A program made the translations under genes and the position numbers. Shown here one piece after another: positions 36,120 to 45,439 of a stretch of 64,000 bases of DNA. Origin of the DNA: Parvularcula marina. Lineage in GTDB: Bacteria > Pseudomonadota > Alphaproteobacteria > Caulobacterales > Parvularculaceae. The first letter of the stretch is position 1. Each line of letters begins with the position of its first letter. The stretch is taken from contig NZ_QUQO01000002.1 in assembly GCF_003399445.1 (NCBI RefSeq), positions 248,001-312,000 on the forward strand, in the 5' to 3' direction. A model generated the notes under the pieces. That model worked only from the letters and a program-made list of their open reading frames with translations, made no database searches and was not told where the DNA came from.

Positions 36120-36340
36120 TGTGTGGCTCCGTTTATTTTTACGGTGAGAACTATACTGCATGCCGGGAGAGGGCGCATATCAAAATCTCATCCCCGCTTG
36201 CTCTGGTTTGCCCATCCCTCCGCACATGCCTGGCCTGGATCAAGTCCGGACTAAACTCCGGCGGGCATCTGGTTTCGGGTGGGGTGGTTGGATTCATCGT
36301 TGCGCGCTTTGAAAATGAGAGACCAGCGCCTCAGAGGCAG

Positions 36341-36609
36341 ATCCCCGCCTTCGCGGGGATGAGCGGGTTGAGAGAAGAGCTTGAGATGGCGGAACCTGCG
36401 TCCCCTCTCCCCGGAACCGGGGAGAGGGTCAGGGTGAGGGGCTCTATGGTCAGTGTACACATCCAGCACACCCTCACCCGGCATTGCTGACGCAATGCCG
36501 ACCTCTCCCTTACCAAGAGAGAGGTGGAGATCGCTTTTATCCCTCCAACCGGGGCGACAGTGTATGAGTGAAAAACGCATGCCCACTATCCCGCGCTCGG
36601 CCGAGCGCG
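36341..36609. repeat. mosaic of intergenic palindromic repeats
   Basis: Several hairpins lie in this gene-free stretch between 36120 and 36735: ATCCCCGC..GCGGGGAT (36341-36360), a 12-bp stem CCCTCTCCCCGG / CCGGGGAGAGGG with an AA loop (36403-36428), CGGCATTGC / GCAATGCCG (36479-36500), ACCTCTC..GAGAGGT (36501-36525), and a perfect 18-bp palindrome at 36592-36609. The first two match widespread dispersed bacterial palindromes whose chance translations contain IPAKAGI and LTLTLSP. Short open frames here are products of the repeats, not genes. Confidence 0.7.
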
Positions 36610-36735
36610 CTAACGGAACGAGAAAATCCCTTCCCAATGCGACCACATCTGTAATCTTGTCACAGGCAGGCTTTTCCCTTATCGTGCTTCGATAACACTC
36701 CCATCATGGGGATGGGGCGGCTGGGGAGCTGGGAA

Positions 36736-37170
36736 ATGCTTGAAAAACATCAACAACGCGGGAATTCGTCATCGGCGATGCTGATGATCGTCCTGTTCGT
36801 CGCGGTCATCGCGGCGGGCGTCTGGGCGGTCTACACCTATGGCGAGGGCCATGTGATCATTGACGGCCGGACCGTCAGCGAGCTCGAGCCTTGGGAGATT
36901 ATCGGCGGCGTGATCGCCGGGGTCATCGCTCTGATCGTGGGGCTGACCGTTGGGCTGATCGGCCTCATCATCGGGCTTGTCGCCATGGTGATTTCGATCG
37001 TTCTCGGCCTGATCGGCGTCATGGCCGGGCTGTTCATCACCATCGGTACACTGCTCGGGCCGTTCCTCCTGCTGGCCGCGATTATCCTCTTGATGCGCCG
37101 GAACAAACAGGCAGCAGGCGCCGAAGCCGCATGGTGCCCTGAGCACGGGGCGGACTGCAATGGTCACTGA
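36736..37170 (+). CDS. hypothetical membrane protein
   Basis: Not recognised. 144 residues from the ATG at 36736. One helix near the N-terminus (about 15-32, MLMIVLFVAVIAAGVWAVYTY) is followed by a short acidic stretch with DGRTVSELEPWEII. Then comes a long, Gly/Ile-rich hydrophobic block (about 58-118), probably two or three helices with GLIGLIIGLVAMVISIVLGLIG repeats. The tail is hydrophilic and has CPEHGADCNGH, with two Cys and two His that could bind metal. A strong terminator follows at 37227. It stands alone. Confidence 0.65.
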   Translation: MLEKHQQRGNSSSAMLMIVLFVAVIAAGVWAVYTYGEGHVIIDGRTVSELEPWEIIGGVIAGVIALIVGLTVGLIGLIIGLVAMVISIVLGLIGVMAGLFITIGTLLGPFLLLAAIILLMRRNKQAAGAEAAWCPEHGADCNGH

Positions 37171-37226
37171 CAGGGCTGCCAGAAACACAAAAAACAAGGG
37201 TTGAGGAAACGCCCCAGGGGCAGCCG

Positions 37227-37260
37227 AAGGCCGGGTTCAGACCTTGAACCCGGCCTTTTT
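37227..37260 (+). terminator. intrinsic terminator
   Basis: Perfect 13-bp stem AAGGCCGGGTTCA / TGAACCCGGCCTT with a 5-base loop, continuing into five T residues. It ends the membrane-protein transcript before clpB. Confidence 0.9.
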
Positions 37261-37338
37261 CGTGACCATCTCACAAGCATCAGGGGGTTGCCGATTTCCG
37301 GGACTCCCATCTCTTTGATGCTCACCTGAGGTCATGAC

Positions 37339-40008
37339 ATGAATTTTGAGAAGTATACCGACCGTGCCAAGGGCATGGTTCAGGCGGCGCAGACAATTGC
37401 GATCCGCGACAATCACCAGCAGATCACCCCGCATCACCTGTTAAAGGCGCTGCTCGATGACAGCGAGGGCCTGGCGGCGAACCTTATTCGCCATGCCGGC
37501 GGCCAGCCGGCGACGGCGCTGCAGCTGACCGATGCGGCGCTGGCCAAGCTGCCCCGCGTTGAGGGGGCGAATGCTCAAGTCTATATGGCGCAGCCTACCG
37601 CCAAGATCTTTCAGCGCTCAGAGGAAATCGCCAAGAAGGCCGGGGACTCTTATGTCACCGCCGAGCGGATGCTTATCGCCCTCGCGATGGAAGGTGAGAC
37701 AGCAGAGAGCCTGAAGAAAGCCGGCGCCACGCCGCAGAACCTCAACGCCGCCGTCAATGACATCCGCAAAGGCCGGACAGCTGATAATGCATCGGCCGAG
37801 CAGGCCTATGATGCGCTGAAACGCTATGCCCGCGACCTGACCGAAGCCGCGCGTGACGGCAAGCTCGACCCGATTATCGGGCGGGATGAGGAAATTCGCC
37901 GCGCGATGCAGATCCTGTCGCGCCGTACCAAGAACAATCCGGTCCTCATCGGGGAGCCCGGTGTCGGTAAGACTGCCATCGCCGAAGGGCTCGCTTTGCG
38001 CATCGTAAATGGCGATGTGCCCGAGAGCCTGAAGGACAAGCAGCTCCTCGCGCTTGATATGGGCGCGCTGATCGCTGGGGCGAAATATCGTGGCGAATTC
38101 GAAGAACGCCTCAAAGCCGTCTTGCAGGAAGTCACTGCTGCGGAAGGGGGGATCATCCTCTTCATTGACGAGATGCACACGCTTGTCGGCGCCGGGAAAA
38201 CCGATGGCGCAATGGACGCTTCGAACCTTCTGAAGCCTGCGCTGGCGCGCGGGGAGCTTCACTGTATCGGCGCAACGACGCTCGATGAATACCGTAAATA
38301 TGTTGAGAAGGACGCAGCCCTTGCCCGCAGGTTCCAGGCCGTGATGGTCAGTGAGCCGACGGTCGAGGACACGATCTCGATCCTGCGCGGCCTGAAAGAA
38401 AAATATGAGCTGCATCACGGGGTGCGGATCGCCGACTCGGCGATTGTATCCGCCGCAACGCTCAGTAACCGGTATATCACTGACCGTTTTTTGCCCGATA
38501 AGGCGATCGACCTTGTTGACGAGGCAGCCTCGCGTCTACGCATGGCGGTTGATTCAAAACCGGAAGAACTCGACGCGCTTGACCGTCAAATCATCCAGAT
38601 GAAGATCGAGCGCGAGGCGCTGAAAAAAGAAGATGACGCCGCCTCGATAGACCGGCTTGAAAAACTGGAGGCGGACCTTGCCGATCTCGAAGAGAAATCG
38701 GCTGAGCTGACGGCCCGCTGGCAGGCAGAAAAAGAGGCGCTGGCGTCGACCACTCAAGTGAAGGAAGCGCTCGACCGCGCGCGTCAGGAACTGGCCGATG
38801 CGGAGCGCCGAGGTGATCTCGGCCGGGCGTCTGAAATCAAATACGGCATGATCCCTGATCTTGAGAAAAAGCTCGATGCAGCAGAGAATGCTCAGGACAA
38901 GGAAGGTGTCAATTCCGGCCTTGTCCAAGAGGTCGTTGATTCCGAAACCATCGCGCAGGTCGTCTCGAAATGGACCGGCATTCCGGTCGACAAAATGCTC
39001 GAGGGCGAGCGCGAAAAGCTCCTCAAGATGGAGGATGTGCTGCATACTCGCGTGATTGGGCAGGACGAGGCGGTGCGCGCCGTCTCAGCTGCCGTGCGCC
39101 GGGCGCGGGCAGGGCTTCAGGATCCGAACCGGCCGCTGGGCTCGTTCCTGTTCCTCGGGCCGACCGGGGTCGGGAAAACCGAGCTGACGAAAGCGCTAGC
39201 CGCGTTCCTTTTTGATGACGACACCGCGATTGCGCGGATCGACATGTCGGAATTCATGGAGAAACACTCCGTGGCCCGCCTGATCGGTGCGCCTCCCGGT
39301 TATGTCGGGTATGAAGAAGGGGGTGTGCTGACCGAAGCGGTTCGGCGCCGACCCTATCAGGTGGTCCTGTTCGATGAGGTAGAAAAGGCGCACCCGGAGG
39401 TGTTCAACGTGCTCCTGCAGGTACTCGATGACGGGCGGCTGACCGATGGTCAGGGCCGGGTGGTCGATTTCAAGAACACGATCATCATTCTGACGTCGAA
39501 CCTCGGCTCTGAACTGATGACGGGTCTCGGCGAGGAAGAGGATGTCGAAAGCGTGCGCGGGCCGGTGATGAATGCCGTGCGGGCGGCGTTCCGGCCGGAA
39601 TTTCTCAACCGGCTTGATGAGATCATCCTCTTCTCACGGCTCAAGCGGGCGCAAATGGGTGCGATTGTCGATATCCAGATCGCGCGGCTACAGAAACTGC
39701 TCAATGACCGGAAGATCCGGATTGGGCTTGATGACGCGGCCCGGCACTGGCTTGCCGAGGCAGGCTATGATCCGGCCTTCGGCGCGCGGCCTCTCAAGCG
39801 CGTGATCCAGAAGACGGTGCAAGATCCGTTGGCGGAGCATATTCTGGCCGGAGACATCCATGACGGCGAGGTGCTCCATCTCTCCGCCAATGAGACGGGG
39901 CTGACGCTGAATGGCGAGCAGATCACCTCGCGCGATGTCTTCAAGCTGGGCGATGAGCCCGGCGCGTTCAGTCGGTCACAACCGGGAGAAGGTACGCTCC
40001 TTAACTGA
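37339..40008 (+). CDS. clpB: ATP-dependent disaggregase ClpB
   Basis: 889 residues. N-domain repeats (1-150) are followed by AAA-1 with Walker [10 protein letters not shown] and Walker [16 protein letters not shown] coiled-coil middle domain spans about 400-530 ([23 protein letters not shown] and similar), the mark of ClpB as opposed to ClpA/ClpC. AAA-2 has [54 protein letters not shown] and the C-terminal [11 protein letters not shown]. ClpB rescues aggregated proteins with DnaK. The region before the ATG has a loose CTTGAA-N17-CCATCT resemblance to a heat-shock promoter, but it overlaps the preceding terminator and I do not rely on it. A strong terminator follows. Confidence 0.97.
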   Translation: MNFEKYTDRAKGMVQAAQTIAIRDNHQQITPHHLLKALLDDSEGLAANLIRHAGGQPATALQLTDAALAKLPRVEGANAQVYMAQPTAKIFQRSEEIAKKAGDSYVTAERMLIALAMEGETAESLKKAGATPQNLNAAVNDIRKGRTADNASAEQAYDALKRYARDLTEAARDGKLDPIIGRDEEIRRAMQILSRRTKNNPVLIGEPGVGKTAIAEGLALRIVNGDVPESLKDKQLLALDMGALIAGAKYRGEFEERLKAVLQEVTAAEGGIILFIDEMHTLVGAGKTDGAMDASNLLKPALARGELHCIGATTLDEYRKYVEKDAALARRFQAVMVSEPTVEDTISILRGLKEKYELHHGVRIADSAIVSAATLSNRYITDRFLPDKAIDLVDEAASRLRMAVDSKPEELDALDRQIIQMKIEREALKKEDDAASIDRLEKLEADLADLEEKSAELTARWQAEKEALASTTQVKEALDRARQELADAERRGDLGRASEIKYGMIPDLEKKLDAAENAQDKEGVNSGLVQEVVDSETIAQVVSKWTGIPVDKMLEGEREKLLKMEDVLHTRVIGQDEAVRAVSAAVRRARAGLQDPNRPLGSFLFLGPTGVGKTELTKALAAFLFDDDTAIARIDMSEFMEKHSVARLIGAPPGYVGYEEGGVLTEAVRRRPYQVVLFDEVEKAHPEVFNVLLQVLDDGRLTDGQGRVVDFKNTIIILTSNLGSELMTGLGEEEDVESVRGPVMNAVRAAFRPEFLNRLDEIILFSRLKRAQMGAIVDIQIARLQKLLNDRKIRIGLDDAARHWLAEAGYDPAFGARPLKRVIQKTVQDPLAEHILAGDIHDGEVLHLSANETGLTLNGEQITSRDVFKLGDEPGAFSRSQPGEGTLLN

Positions 40009-40063
40009 CGGTAATGTTGATCCGCTTACGGATACAATTCGTGACATAATTCCACAAGACAGG

Positions 40064-40098
40064 GCTGGCGGGAGTGAACATGCTCCCGCCAGCTTTTT
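40064..40098 (+). terminator. intrinsic terminator of clpB
   Basis: Perfect 11-bp stem GCTGGCGGGAG / CTCCCGCCAGC with an 8-base loop, followed by TTTTT. It lies about 55 bases after the clpB stop and just before the EF-hand lipoprotein gene. Confidence 0.9.
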
Positions 40099-40113
40099 AT
40101 TTGGAGTTCCCTT

Positions 40114-40698
40114 ATGTCCCATGTCCGCCGCGCCGCGTTCCTCACCGTGTTCTCCGCCTGCCTGCTCACCGCTTGCGCGGGGCCGGGCGGGCCGGGACCG
40201 AGGGGCGGTGGTCCCGGCGGGGGTCAGCCGCCCGGTGCAAGGGGCGCCCTTGCTGAACTTGATGGTGCCTACATCGCCCAGCCCATCGCGCTGGTGCTGG
40301 CAGGCTATGATGCCGATCATGACGGGTCGCTGACGCGCGCCGAACTCAGCGAAGGAGCCGCAAGCGAATGGGTGCGGATGGACCGGAATGCGGACAGTAC
40401 CGTCTCACTGATCGAGCTGTCGGCATGGGCGGATACCTATCTTGGCAGTGCGACGGCAAGGCCGAGCCAGCTCTCCTTTGATCGCGATGGCAGCGGCAGT
40501 ATCAGCAGCCGGGAGGTGATGACCCAGCTCGAAGCGGAATTTGCCACCGCCGACAAGAATGGCGACGGCGTCGTCACGCGAGGTGAACTCATCCGTCAGC
40601 TGAACTTACCATCCCAACAGATGGGAGGCCGAGGCGGTCCGGGGGGCGGCAGGCCACGTGGCAATGGCGGTCCCGGCGGCGGACAGGCGCCGCGCTAG
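40114..40698 (+). CDS. EF-hand lipoprotein
   Basis: 194 residues. The lipobox is LTAC (Cys21). A Gly/Pro-rich linker (about 22-45) and a Gly/Arg/Pro-rich C-terminal tail (about 168-194) flank the globular part. Four EF-hand-like loops can be seen at about Asp66 (DADHDGSLTRAE), Asp90 (DRNADSTVSLIE), Asp123 (DRDGSGSISSRE) and Asp147 (DKNGDGVVTRGE). Most have the D-x-D/N-x-D-G spacing and a Glu at position 12, so calcium binding is likely. Location: inner or outer membrane, facing the periplasm or exterior. Its role is unknown. Confidence 0.8.
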   Translation: MSHVRRAAFLTVFSACLLTACAGPGGPGPRGGGPGGGQPPGARGALAELDGAYIAQPIALVLAGYDADHDGSLTRAELSEGAASEWVRMDRNADSTVSLIELSAWADTYLGSATARPSQLSFDRDGSGSISSREVMTQLEAEFATADKNGDGVVTRGELIRQLNLPSQQMGGRGGPGGGRPRGNGGPGGGQAPR

Positions 40699-40770
40699 TC
40701 GAGCCGAGCTTCTCTTGTTTCCGGCCTTCTCCTCCCCTAATGCTTTTATTTGCGTGGGAGTGCCGGGGGC

Positions 40771-41799
40771 ATGTGGGAAAGTATCAAGTCGCTGATCGTT
40801 GATTCGGGCCAGCCGCACGGATTCAATGCCGACTTCCTCCAGAACATGATTGCCGAAGGGGCGGGGACCGTCATCGGGATCGTCATCTCGGTCGCAATCG
40901 CAGTTCATCTCGACCGCCAGCGCGAAAGCAGCCGCTATCGCGACCAGCGTGGCCGGGCGGTGACCCGCTGGGTCAAAAACCACACCGACATGGTTGAAAA
41001 TCTGCGCGCGGAATTCATGCATGGCGAAGGCGAGACCCATCGGCGTCGGCGCGCTGAAATGGTCGACGGGGCGAGCCGGGACGCGCGCGACATCCGCGAT
41101 GACTATGCCTCAGCGCTCGATCGCGCGGCGATTGGCGATGTCTTCGAGCTCTACATGGCGGCGCTGCATGCGCTGTCCGTCGGGCTCAACGATCCACAGA
41201 TCCTTCAGGACACGATCGAAGAACGCCATATGGCGGCAACTGCCGCCCTCAAATCGCTGGTGCAGAAAGCGGGTGCCCGGCGGGCTATCCTGCAGACGGA
41301 GCCGATTTTCGGTGAAGTCCAGCTGCAGGTACCCTTGCATGAGGCGTCATCTACCCAAGATGATAGTAAGAGTGCTAAAGCCGTCACGCCGCCCCGCCTG
41401 CTGGTACGCCGTGATGACCTTGAGGCACCGGTGATCAGTTTCAAGGATCAGGACAGAGGGAAGGAATATTCAGACATGCATATGACGACAACGGATAATG
41501 TGCCCGGCCGTGAGAACAGCGAAGCGCTCGGCGTTGTGGCCGGTGAGGCCATTCTCGGCGTGAATATCTTCCGCGATCTCTTTGCCGGGATCCGCGATAT
41601 TATCGGCGGCCGCTCAGGCGGTTATCAGAAAGCGCTGCGCGAGGCGCGCGACCATGCGATGGCCGACATGGCCGAAGAAGCAAAGGCGTTGGGCGCCGAT
41701 GCGGTCATTGGAATTGATGTCGATTACGAAGCCATCGACACGCAAAAAGGCTCCATGCTGATGGTTTCCTGCAACGGTACGGCTGTACGCCTGCGCTGA
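40771..41799 (+). CDS. membrane protein fused to a YbjQ-type heavy-metal-binding domain
   Basis: 342 residues from the ATG at 40771. A transmembrane helix at about 30-48 ([17 protein letters not shown]) is followed by a basic and then a helical region (50-200) that I do not recognise. The last 107 residues, beginning [21 protein letters not shown] and containing [11 protein letters not shown] and [16 protein letters not shown], match the YbjQ/UPF0145 family, which is normally a separate small protein. At 41476 an in-frame ATG has AGGGAAGGA about ten bases upstream, so the YbjQ domain may also be made alone. YbjQ proteins form pentamers, with metal binding suggested but unproved. Confidence 0.7.
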   Translation: MWESIKSLIVDSGQPHGFNADFLQNMIAEGAGTVIGIVISVAIAVHLDRQRESSRYRDQRGRAVTRWVKNHTDMVENLRAEFMHGEGETHRRRRAEMVDGASRDARDIRDDYASALDRAAIGDVFELYMAALHALSVGLNDPQILQDTIEERHMAATAALKSLVQKAGARRAILQTEPIFGEVQLQVPLHEASSTQDDSKSAKAVTPPRLLVRRDDLEAPVISFKDQDRGKEYSDMHMTTTDNVPGRENSEALGVVAGEAILGVNIFRDLFAGIRDIIGGRSGGYQKALREARDHAMADMAEEAKALGADAVIGIDVDYEAIDTQKGSMLMVSCNGTAVRLR

Positions 41800-41809
41800 G
41801 GAGATCATC

Positions 41810-42478
41810 ATGCTGCTCAAAGGCAAGACAGTCATCGTCACGGGCGCGGGCGGCGCGCTGGGTCAGGCGGCGGTGAAGACCGTCGAGGAACTCGGCGGAC
41901 GAGTCATCGAGTTTGATCTTTCCTTCCGGGATGAGGATGCCTCCCGCTCACGCTTCGAGATCGACCTGACCGACCGGGCGGCGGTTAAGGAGACGGTCTC
42001 ACGGATCGGCGATTTCGATGCCGTCCTCAATATCGCGGGCGGCTTTGCCATGGGACATGACGCCGCTGGCGGCGATGATGAGGACTGGGCGCAGATGTTC
42101 CGCCTCAATGTCGAGACCTGCCGCAACATGGTGAAGGCTGCCGTCCCGGTACTGAAGAAAACAAAAGGCGCCATGGTCAATGTCGGCGCCTATGCGGCGC
42201 TTTCGGGCAAGCCCCAGATGGGCGCCTATGTTGCCTCTAAGGCGGTGGTGATGCGGTTGACCGAAACCCTCGCCGAAGAGCTGCGCGGGGAGGGCGTCAA
42301 TGTGAATGCCGTCCTGCCGACAATCCTCGACACTAAGGCAAACCGCGAGGCGATGCCCGATGCGGATCCTGACAACTGGGTGTCACCGGACCATCTCGCT
42401 GCCGTCATGTGTTTTCTGATCTCGGAGACAGCAAAAGACGTGCACGGCGCATTACTGCCGGTACGCGGCCTTTCCTGA
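41810..42478 (+). CDS. SDR family oxidoreductase
   Basis: 222 residues, ten bases after the YbjQ fusion. It has a classical short-chain dehydrogenase fold: TGAGGALGQA (about 11-20) for cofactor binding, NIAGG, and YVASK with Tyr140 and Lys144. The Ser expected thirteen residues before the Tyr is Ala127 (VGAYAALSG). This resembles dihydropteridine-reductase-like members that work without it. The Asp after the second strand (EFDL) suggests NAD(H). The substrate is unknown. The 3' end overlaps the convergent hypothetical gene by 27 bp. Confidence 0.8.
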   Translation: MLLKGKTVIVTGAGGALGQAAVKTVEELGGRVIEFDLSFRDEDASRSRFEIDLTDRAAVKETVSRIGDFDAVLNIAGGFAMGHDAAGGDDEDWAQMFRLNVETCRNMVKAAVPVLKKTKGAMVNVGAYAALSGKPQMGAYVASKAVVMRLTETLAEELRGEGVNVNAVLPTILDTKANREAMPDADPDNWVSPDHLAAVMCFLISETAKDVHGALLPVRGLS

Positions 42479-42970
42479 GGCCATTTCCGGCGCGGCGGGC
42501 GTCTCATCTTCGCAAAGCTCCAGCGGACGGGGCCTGTCCGGTGCAGGGGCCGCGCCGCAGGGCGCGGTAATCTCCATCCCATGAGCGGAGAAGAGCCCGG
42601 CGATCAGCCCGCCCAGCTCCCGCAGGCCCGAATGGGCAAAGGACCGGGCGATCCAGCTGAGATGTGATTGCTCTGTCTCCTGCCGCCCGTCACCGGCAGC
42701 GGAGAGGAACTGCAGCAGGGAGACTTCATTCGGCGTCATCAGCCCGCAGCAGACCTGCCGGAGCTGGACCGGTCTGCGTGCCGAGAGACCGAGCAGCTCC
42801 ATGAAGGAGCGGAAGAGCCGGCTCGCATTTATCGCGTCGGCGCCGAAGGCCTGCTGATAGGTGAAGAGATGCGTATTTGGGCGGCCAAGCACGGCATGGC
42901 GCAGGCCCTTGAGGGCCAGATGGCTGCCGCAGCCAAGCGTTGCGGCGGTCTGGGACTGTTCAGGCAACAT
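42452..42970 (-). CDS. hypothetical protein
   Basis: Not recognised. 172 residues. GGAG lies six bases upstream of the ATG, which supports a real gene in spite of the 27 bp overlap with the SDR gene. The N-terminal half is rich in Leu and Gly (LKGLRHAVLGRPNTHLFTYQQAFGADAI). The middle has CCGLMTPNEVSLLQFLSAAGDG, and the C-terminal part has WIARSFAHSGLRELGGLIAGLF followed by a Pro-rich tail. Helical character with two adjacent Cys. No membrane helix or motif to suggest a role. Confidence 0.6.
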   Translation of the reverse strand: MLPEQSQTAATLGCGSHLALKGLRHAVLGRPNTHLFTYQQAFGADAINASRLFRSFMELLGLSARRPVQLRQVCCGLMTPNEVSLLQFLSAAGDGRQETEQSHLSWIARSFAHSGLRELGGLIAGLFSAHGMEITAPCGAAPAPDRPRPLELCEDETPAAPEMASGKAAYRQ

Positions 42971-43114
42971 GGGGTCTCCTCACCGATTCGAGTCTGACCA
43001 TACCGCTATTGAGAATAAGTCGCAATTACAATTCGGCAAAATGCCGGTTTTCCTTGGACGCGAGGCGGCCTACGAGAGCGCCGACCGGCCCGGAGAAGAA
43101 TAAAGGAGACCGCC

Positions 43115-44176
43115 ATGAGCGATGATATCCACACGGAGAAACAAGGCGCATGGGGGGTAATTACCCTGACCCGGGAGAAGGCACTCAATAGCCTGACGCA
43201 AGACATGTGCGAGGTGATCGATCGCGCGCTCATCGACTGGGCGGCAGATGACGAGGTCCGCGCAGTGCTGGTCGAGGGCGAGGGGGAGAAGGCATTCTGT
43301 GCAGGCGGGGATATCCGCTGGCTCAATGATACCGGCAAGGACGACCCTGAGCTGGCGGCTCGGTTCTTTCGGACAGAGTACCGGATGAACACGCGGATCG
43401 CGCAATTCAAGAAACCCTACGTCGCGTTGATGGACGGCATCTGCATGGGCGGCGGGGTCGGCATATCGAACCAGGCAAGCCATCGCGTCGCGACGGGCCG
43501 GACCCTCTGGGCTATGCCCGAATGCGGCATCGGCCTGATCCCTGATGTCGGGGCGAGCTATTTCCTGCCGCGCCTGCCGAGCGGGATGGGGAACTATCTG
43601 GCCTATACCGGTACGCGGCTGAAGGGTGCGGACTGCCTGACGGCGGGGGTGGCAGCCCATGTTATCGCCGAAGATAATCTGCCGGGTGTACGGAACGATC
43701 TCCTCAGCCTCGATCTTGCCGGAGATGCAGGCGCGACGATCTCGGCGATCCTCGATGGCGCGGCGAACCGCCGACCGGGCGATCTCATCGAGATGCTCGA
43801 CATGATCCGTACCTATTTCGAGCGGGTTGAATCTGTGCCGGCGCTGCTGCGGCAGCTGCGGGATGAACATGAGGGTTTTGGCGCGCATTGCCTCGACCGG
43901 ATCGCCCACGGCAGCCCGACGAGCCTTCTTCTGACCCATGAGCTTTTAGCCGGTGCACCGGACGATTTTGCCAGCTGTATCTCTCGCGAGTTCAATGTGA
44001 CCGCGAATATTCTGACCGGCCACGACTTCTATGAAGGGGTGCGCGCACAGGTGATCGATAAGGACCGGCGGCCGAAATGGGAACCTGAGAAACTTTCAGA
44101 GGTCTCAGAAGACGTGATCAAAGGGTATTTCGAAGCGCCTGCTGGCGGGCCGCTCGATCTTTCAGGGATCTCGTAA
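43115..44176 (+). CDS. 3-hydroxyisobutyryl-CoA hydrolase-like enoyl-CoA hydratase family protein
   Basis: 353 residues with AAAGGAG upstream. It has the crotonase fold with the oxyanion-hole segments AFCAGGDIRWL and GICMGGGVGISNQASHRVATG, then MPECGIGLIPDVGASYFLPRLP, where the Glu and Asp match the catalytic acids of 3-hydroxyisobutyryl-CoA hydrolases. The C-terminal extension (REFNVTANILTGHDFYEGVRAQVIDKDRRPKW) is that of the ECH_2 subgroup. It would release 3-hydroxyisobutyrate in valine breakdown. That fits functionally with the fused E1 at 23138, though they are in separate operons. Confidence 0.85.
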   Translation: MSDDIHTEKQGAWGVITLTREKALNSLTQDMCEVIDRALIDWAADDEVRAVLVEGEGEKAFCAGGDIRWLNDTGKDDPELAARFFRTEYRMNTRIAQFKKPYVALMDGICMGGGVGISNQASHRVATGRTLWAMPECGIGLIPDVGASYFLPRLPSGMGNYLAYTGTRLKGADCLTAGVAAHVIAEDNLPGVRNDLLSLDLAGDAGATISAILDGAANRRPGDLIEMLDMIRTYFERVESVPALLRQLRDEHEGFGAHCLDRIAHGSPTSLLLTHELLAGAPDDFASCISREFNVTANILTGHDFYEGVRAQVIDKDRRPKWEPEKLSEVSEDVIKGYFEAPAGGPLDLSGIS

Positions 44177-44294
44177 GAGTTGCCACATCTTGGCCCCATA
44201 TTGGGCGATAAAGTCTTAATATTAGCGCGGAGATGCCTTGGATGGCGCGCATCACTCCCTCGTCACCCGTTAAGGGTAAGACGACAGGAGACCT

Positions 44295-44831
44295 ATGATG
44301 ATCAATGTACTGACTGTGGCGGCGGTTAGCGCCCTTGCTTTTTCTACTCAGGATATTTCTGCAACGACGGACCTCGAAATTGAGGCCCCCGTTGATTTGA
44401 CGGCGGAACAGACCGTCGATGTCGAACTCACCGGCGAGATCCTCAAGACCGATCTTGAAGTCATCGCCAAAACCGAATTCGAAGCGGCTGACGCCAATGG
44501 CGACATGACAGTCACCGAAGAAGAATTCGTGACTGCGGGCCTTGAAGCCGAAGGTGCCATCGATCCGATGGCGGAAGTGCTCGAAGGTGAAATCCAGGGC
44601 GAAATCGATGGCGACATGGCCACCGAAGAAGTCCAGCCGACGGCCGCGGAATATCTACGCACCCGCTTTGCGGCGATCAGTCAGGGCGATGGCGAGCTGA
44701 CCGGTGTCGAGCTTGAAACTGCTCTCGAAGAAGAATTCGCCGCTGCCGACGAAGACGGTGACGAAGTCCTCACCGGCGCTGAAGTCAAGACTTTTGCTTC
44801 GCTGCGTAAAGGCAAGACCAACCTTCAGTAA
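44295..44831 (+). CDS. secreted acidic EF-hand protein
   Basis: 178 residues with GGAG upstream. A short signal-like hydrophobic segment (about 3-17) precedes a very acidic mature part. Two good EF-hand loops are seen: DANGDMTVTEEE (about 68-79) and DEDGDEVLTGAE near the C-terminus. The middle carries less regular acidic repeats (VLEGEIQGEIDGDMATEE). It is likely a calcium-binding protein of the periplasm or exterior. The target is unknown. A terminator follows. Confidence 0.75.
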   Translation: MMINVLTVAAVSALAFSTQDISATTDLEIEAPVDLTAEQTVDVELTGEILKTDLEVIAKTEFEAADANGDMTVTEEEFVTAGLEAEGAIDPMAEVLEGEIQGEIDGDMATEEVQPTAAEYLRTRFAAISQGDGELTGVELETALEEEFAAADEDGDEVLTGAEVKTFASLRKGKTNLQ

Positions 44832-44860
44832 GCTGTCAGAGACTGCTTCTCTCATTGGGA

Positions 44861-44890
44861 AAGGCGGCGCCATTCGGTGCCGCCTTTTTT
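44861..44890. terminator. intrinsic terminator between convergent genes
   Basis: Stem AAGGCGGCGCC / GGTGCCGCCTT (11 pairs with one G-U) with a 4-base loop, followed by six T residues. It serves the EF-hand gene and overlaps the 3' end of the minus-strand membrane gene. Confidence 0.85.
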
Positions 44891-45287
44891 ATTTGCCCAG
44901 CGTGCCGAGCGTATCCTCGCGCCGCAGCAGGAAGAGAAGGAGGAAGGCGGCTGCCACCGGGACCGCGGCCCAGAAGAGGTGGTTCACGCTGTCATAGGGG
45001 TTCAGCAGCTGCTTGTAGCTGAGTGCCGTGCCGAGCGAATGGGTGACGAGCCAGAAGCCGTAAGACCAGAATTTCGCGATCCCGAGGACGAAGCCGAGAA
45101 GCGCGACGGCCTGGATCGCGCCGATCACATAGGAGCCGACCTCGGGCATGGCCTCGACGAGATAGAAGTGCTTCCAGATGGCGACCGTGGTCTCCGGGTG
45201 GAGGAATTTCTCGACGACCCAGACGGCGAGAAAGGCACTGAGCGCATAGCGCAGGATGGCAAGAGCTGGTTTCAGATTTGACGGCAT
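44889..45287 (-). CDS. hypothetical DoxX-like membrane protein
   Basis: 132 residues with four predicted helices: about 8-25, 50-70, 72-90 and 108-125. Segments such as LRYALSAFLAVWVVEKFLHPETTVAIWKHFY resemble the DoxX-like group, but the match is loose. It diverges from ftsZ, with about 150 bases between them that may hold both promoters. Confidence 0.6.
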   Translation of the reverse strand: MPSNLKPALAILRYALSAFLAVWVVEKFLHPETTVAIWKHFYLVEAMPEVGSYVIGAIQAVALLGFVLGIAKFWSYGFWLVTHSLGTALSYKQLLNPYDSVNHLFWAAVPVAAAFLLLFLLRREDTLGTLGK

Positions 45288-45369
45288 GAAAAGTCCCCAA
45301 CGGTTTTCTTTTTTCTTCGTACCGGCATCAAAAAAGTTACGCGGAATTTCTCGCGCTTTAGGGGTGCGG

Positions 45370-45385
45370 TTAACGAAGGGGTAAC
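45370..45385 (+). promoter_or_regulatory. possible CtrA-type site upstream of ftsZ
   Basis: TTAA-N7-GTAAC lies 55-70 bases before the ftsZ ATG. It differs by one base from the CtrA consensus TTAA-N7-TTAAC, which controls ftsZ in Caulobacter. A further TTTAACC follows at about 45401. One mismatch in a short motif is weak evidence. Confidence 0.35.
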
Positions 45386-45439
45386 CGTTATGACTGATCC
45401 TTTAACCAAGGTTTCCATTAGTGCCGCGACGAGGGTCAT

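Noticed and set aside
36251-36646. Short open frames in the gene-free stretch before 36736
   Set aside because: Their translations contain IPAKAGI and LTLTLSP, chance products of dispersed palindromic repeats.
37243-37271. A heat-shock-type promoter for clpB (CTTGAA-N17-CCATCT)
   Set aside because: It overlaps the stem and T-tract of the preceding terminator, and the -10 part matches weakly.
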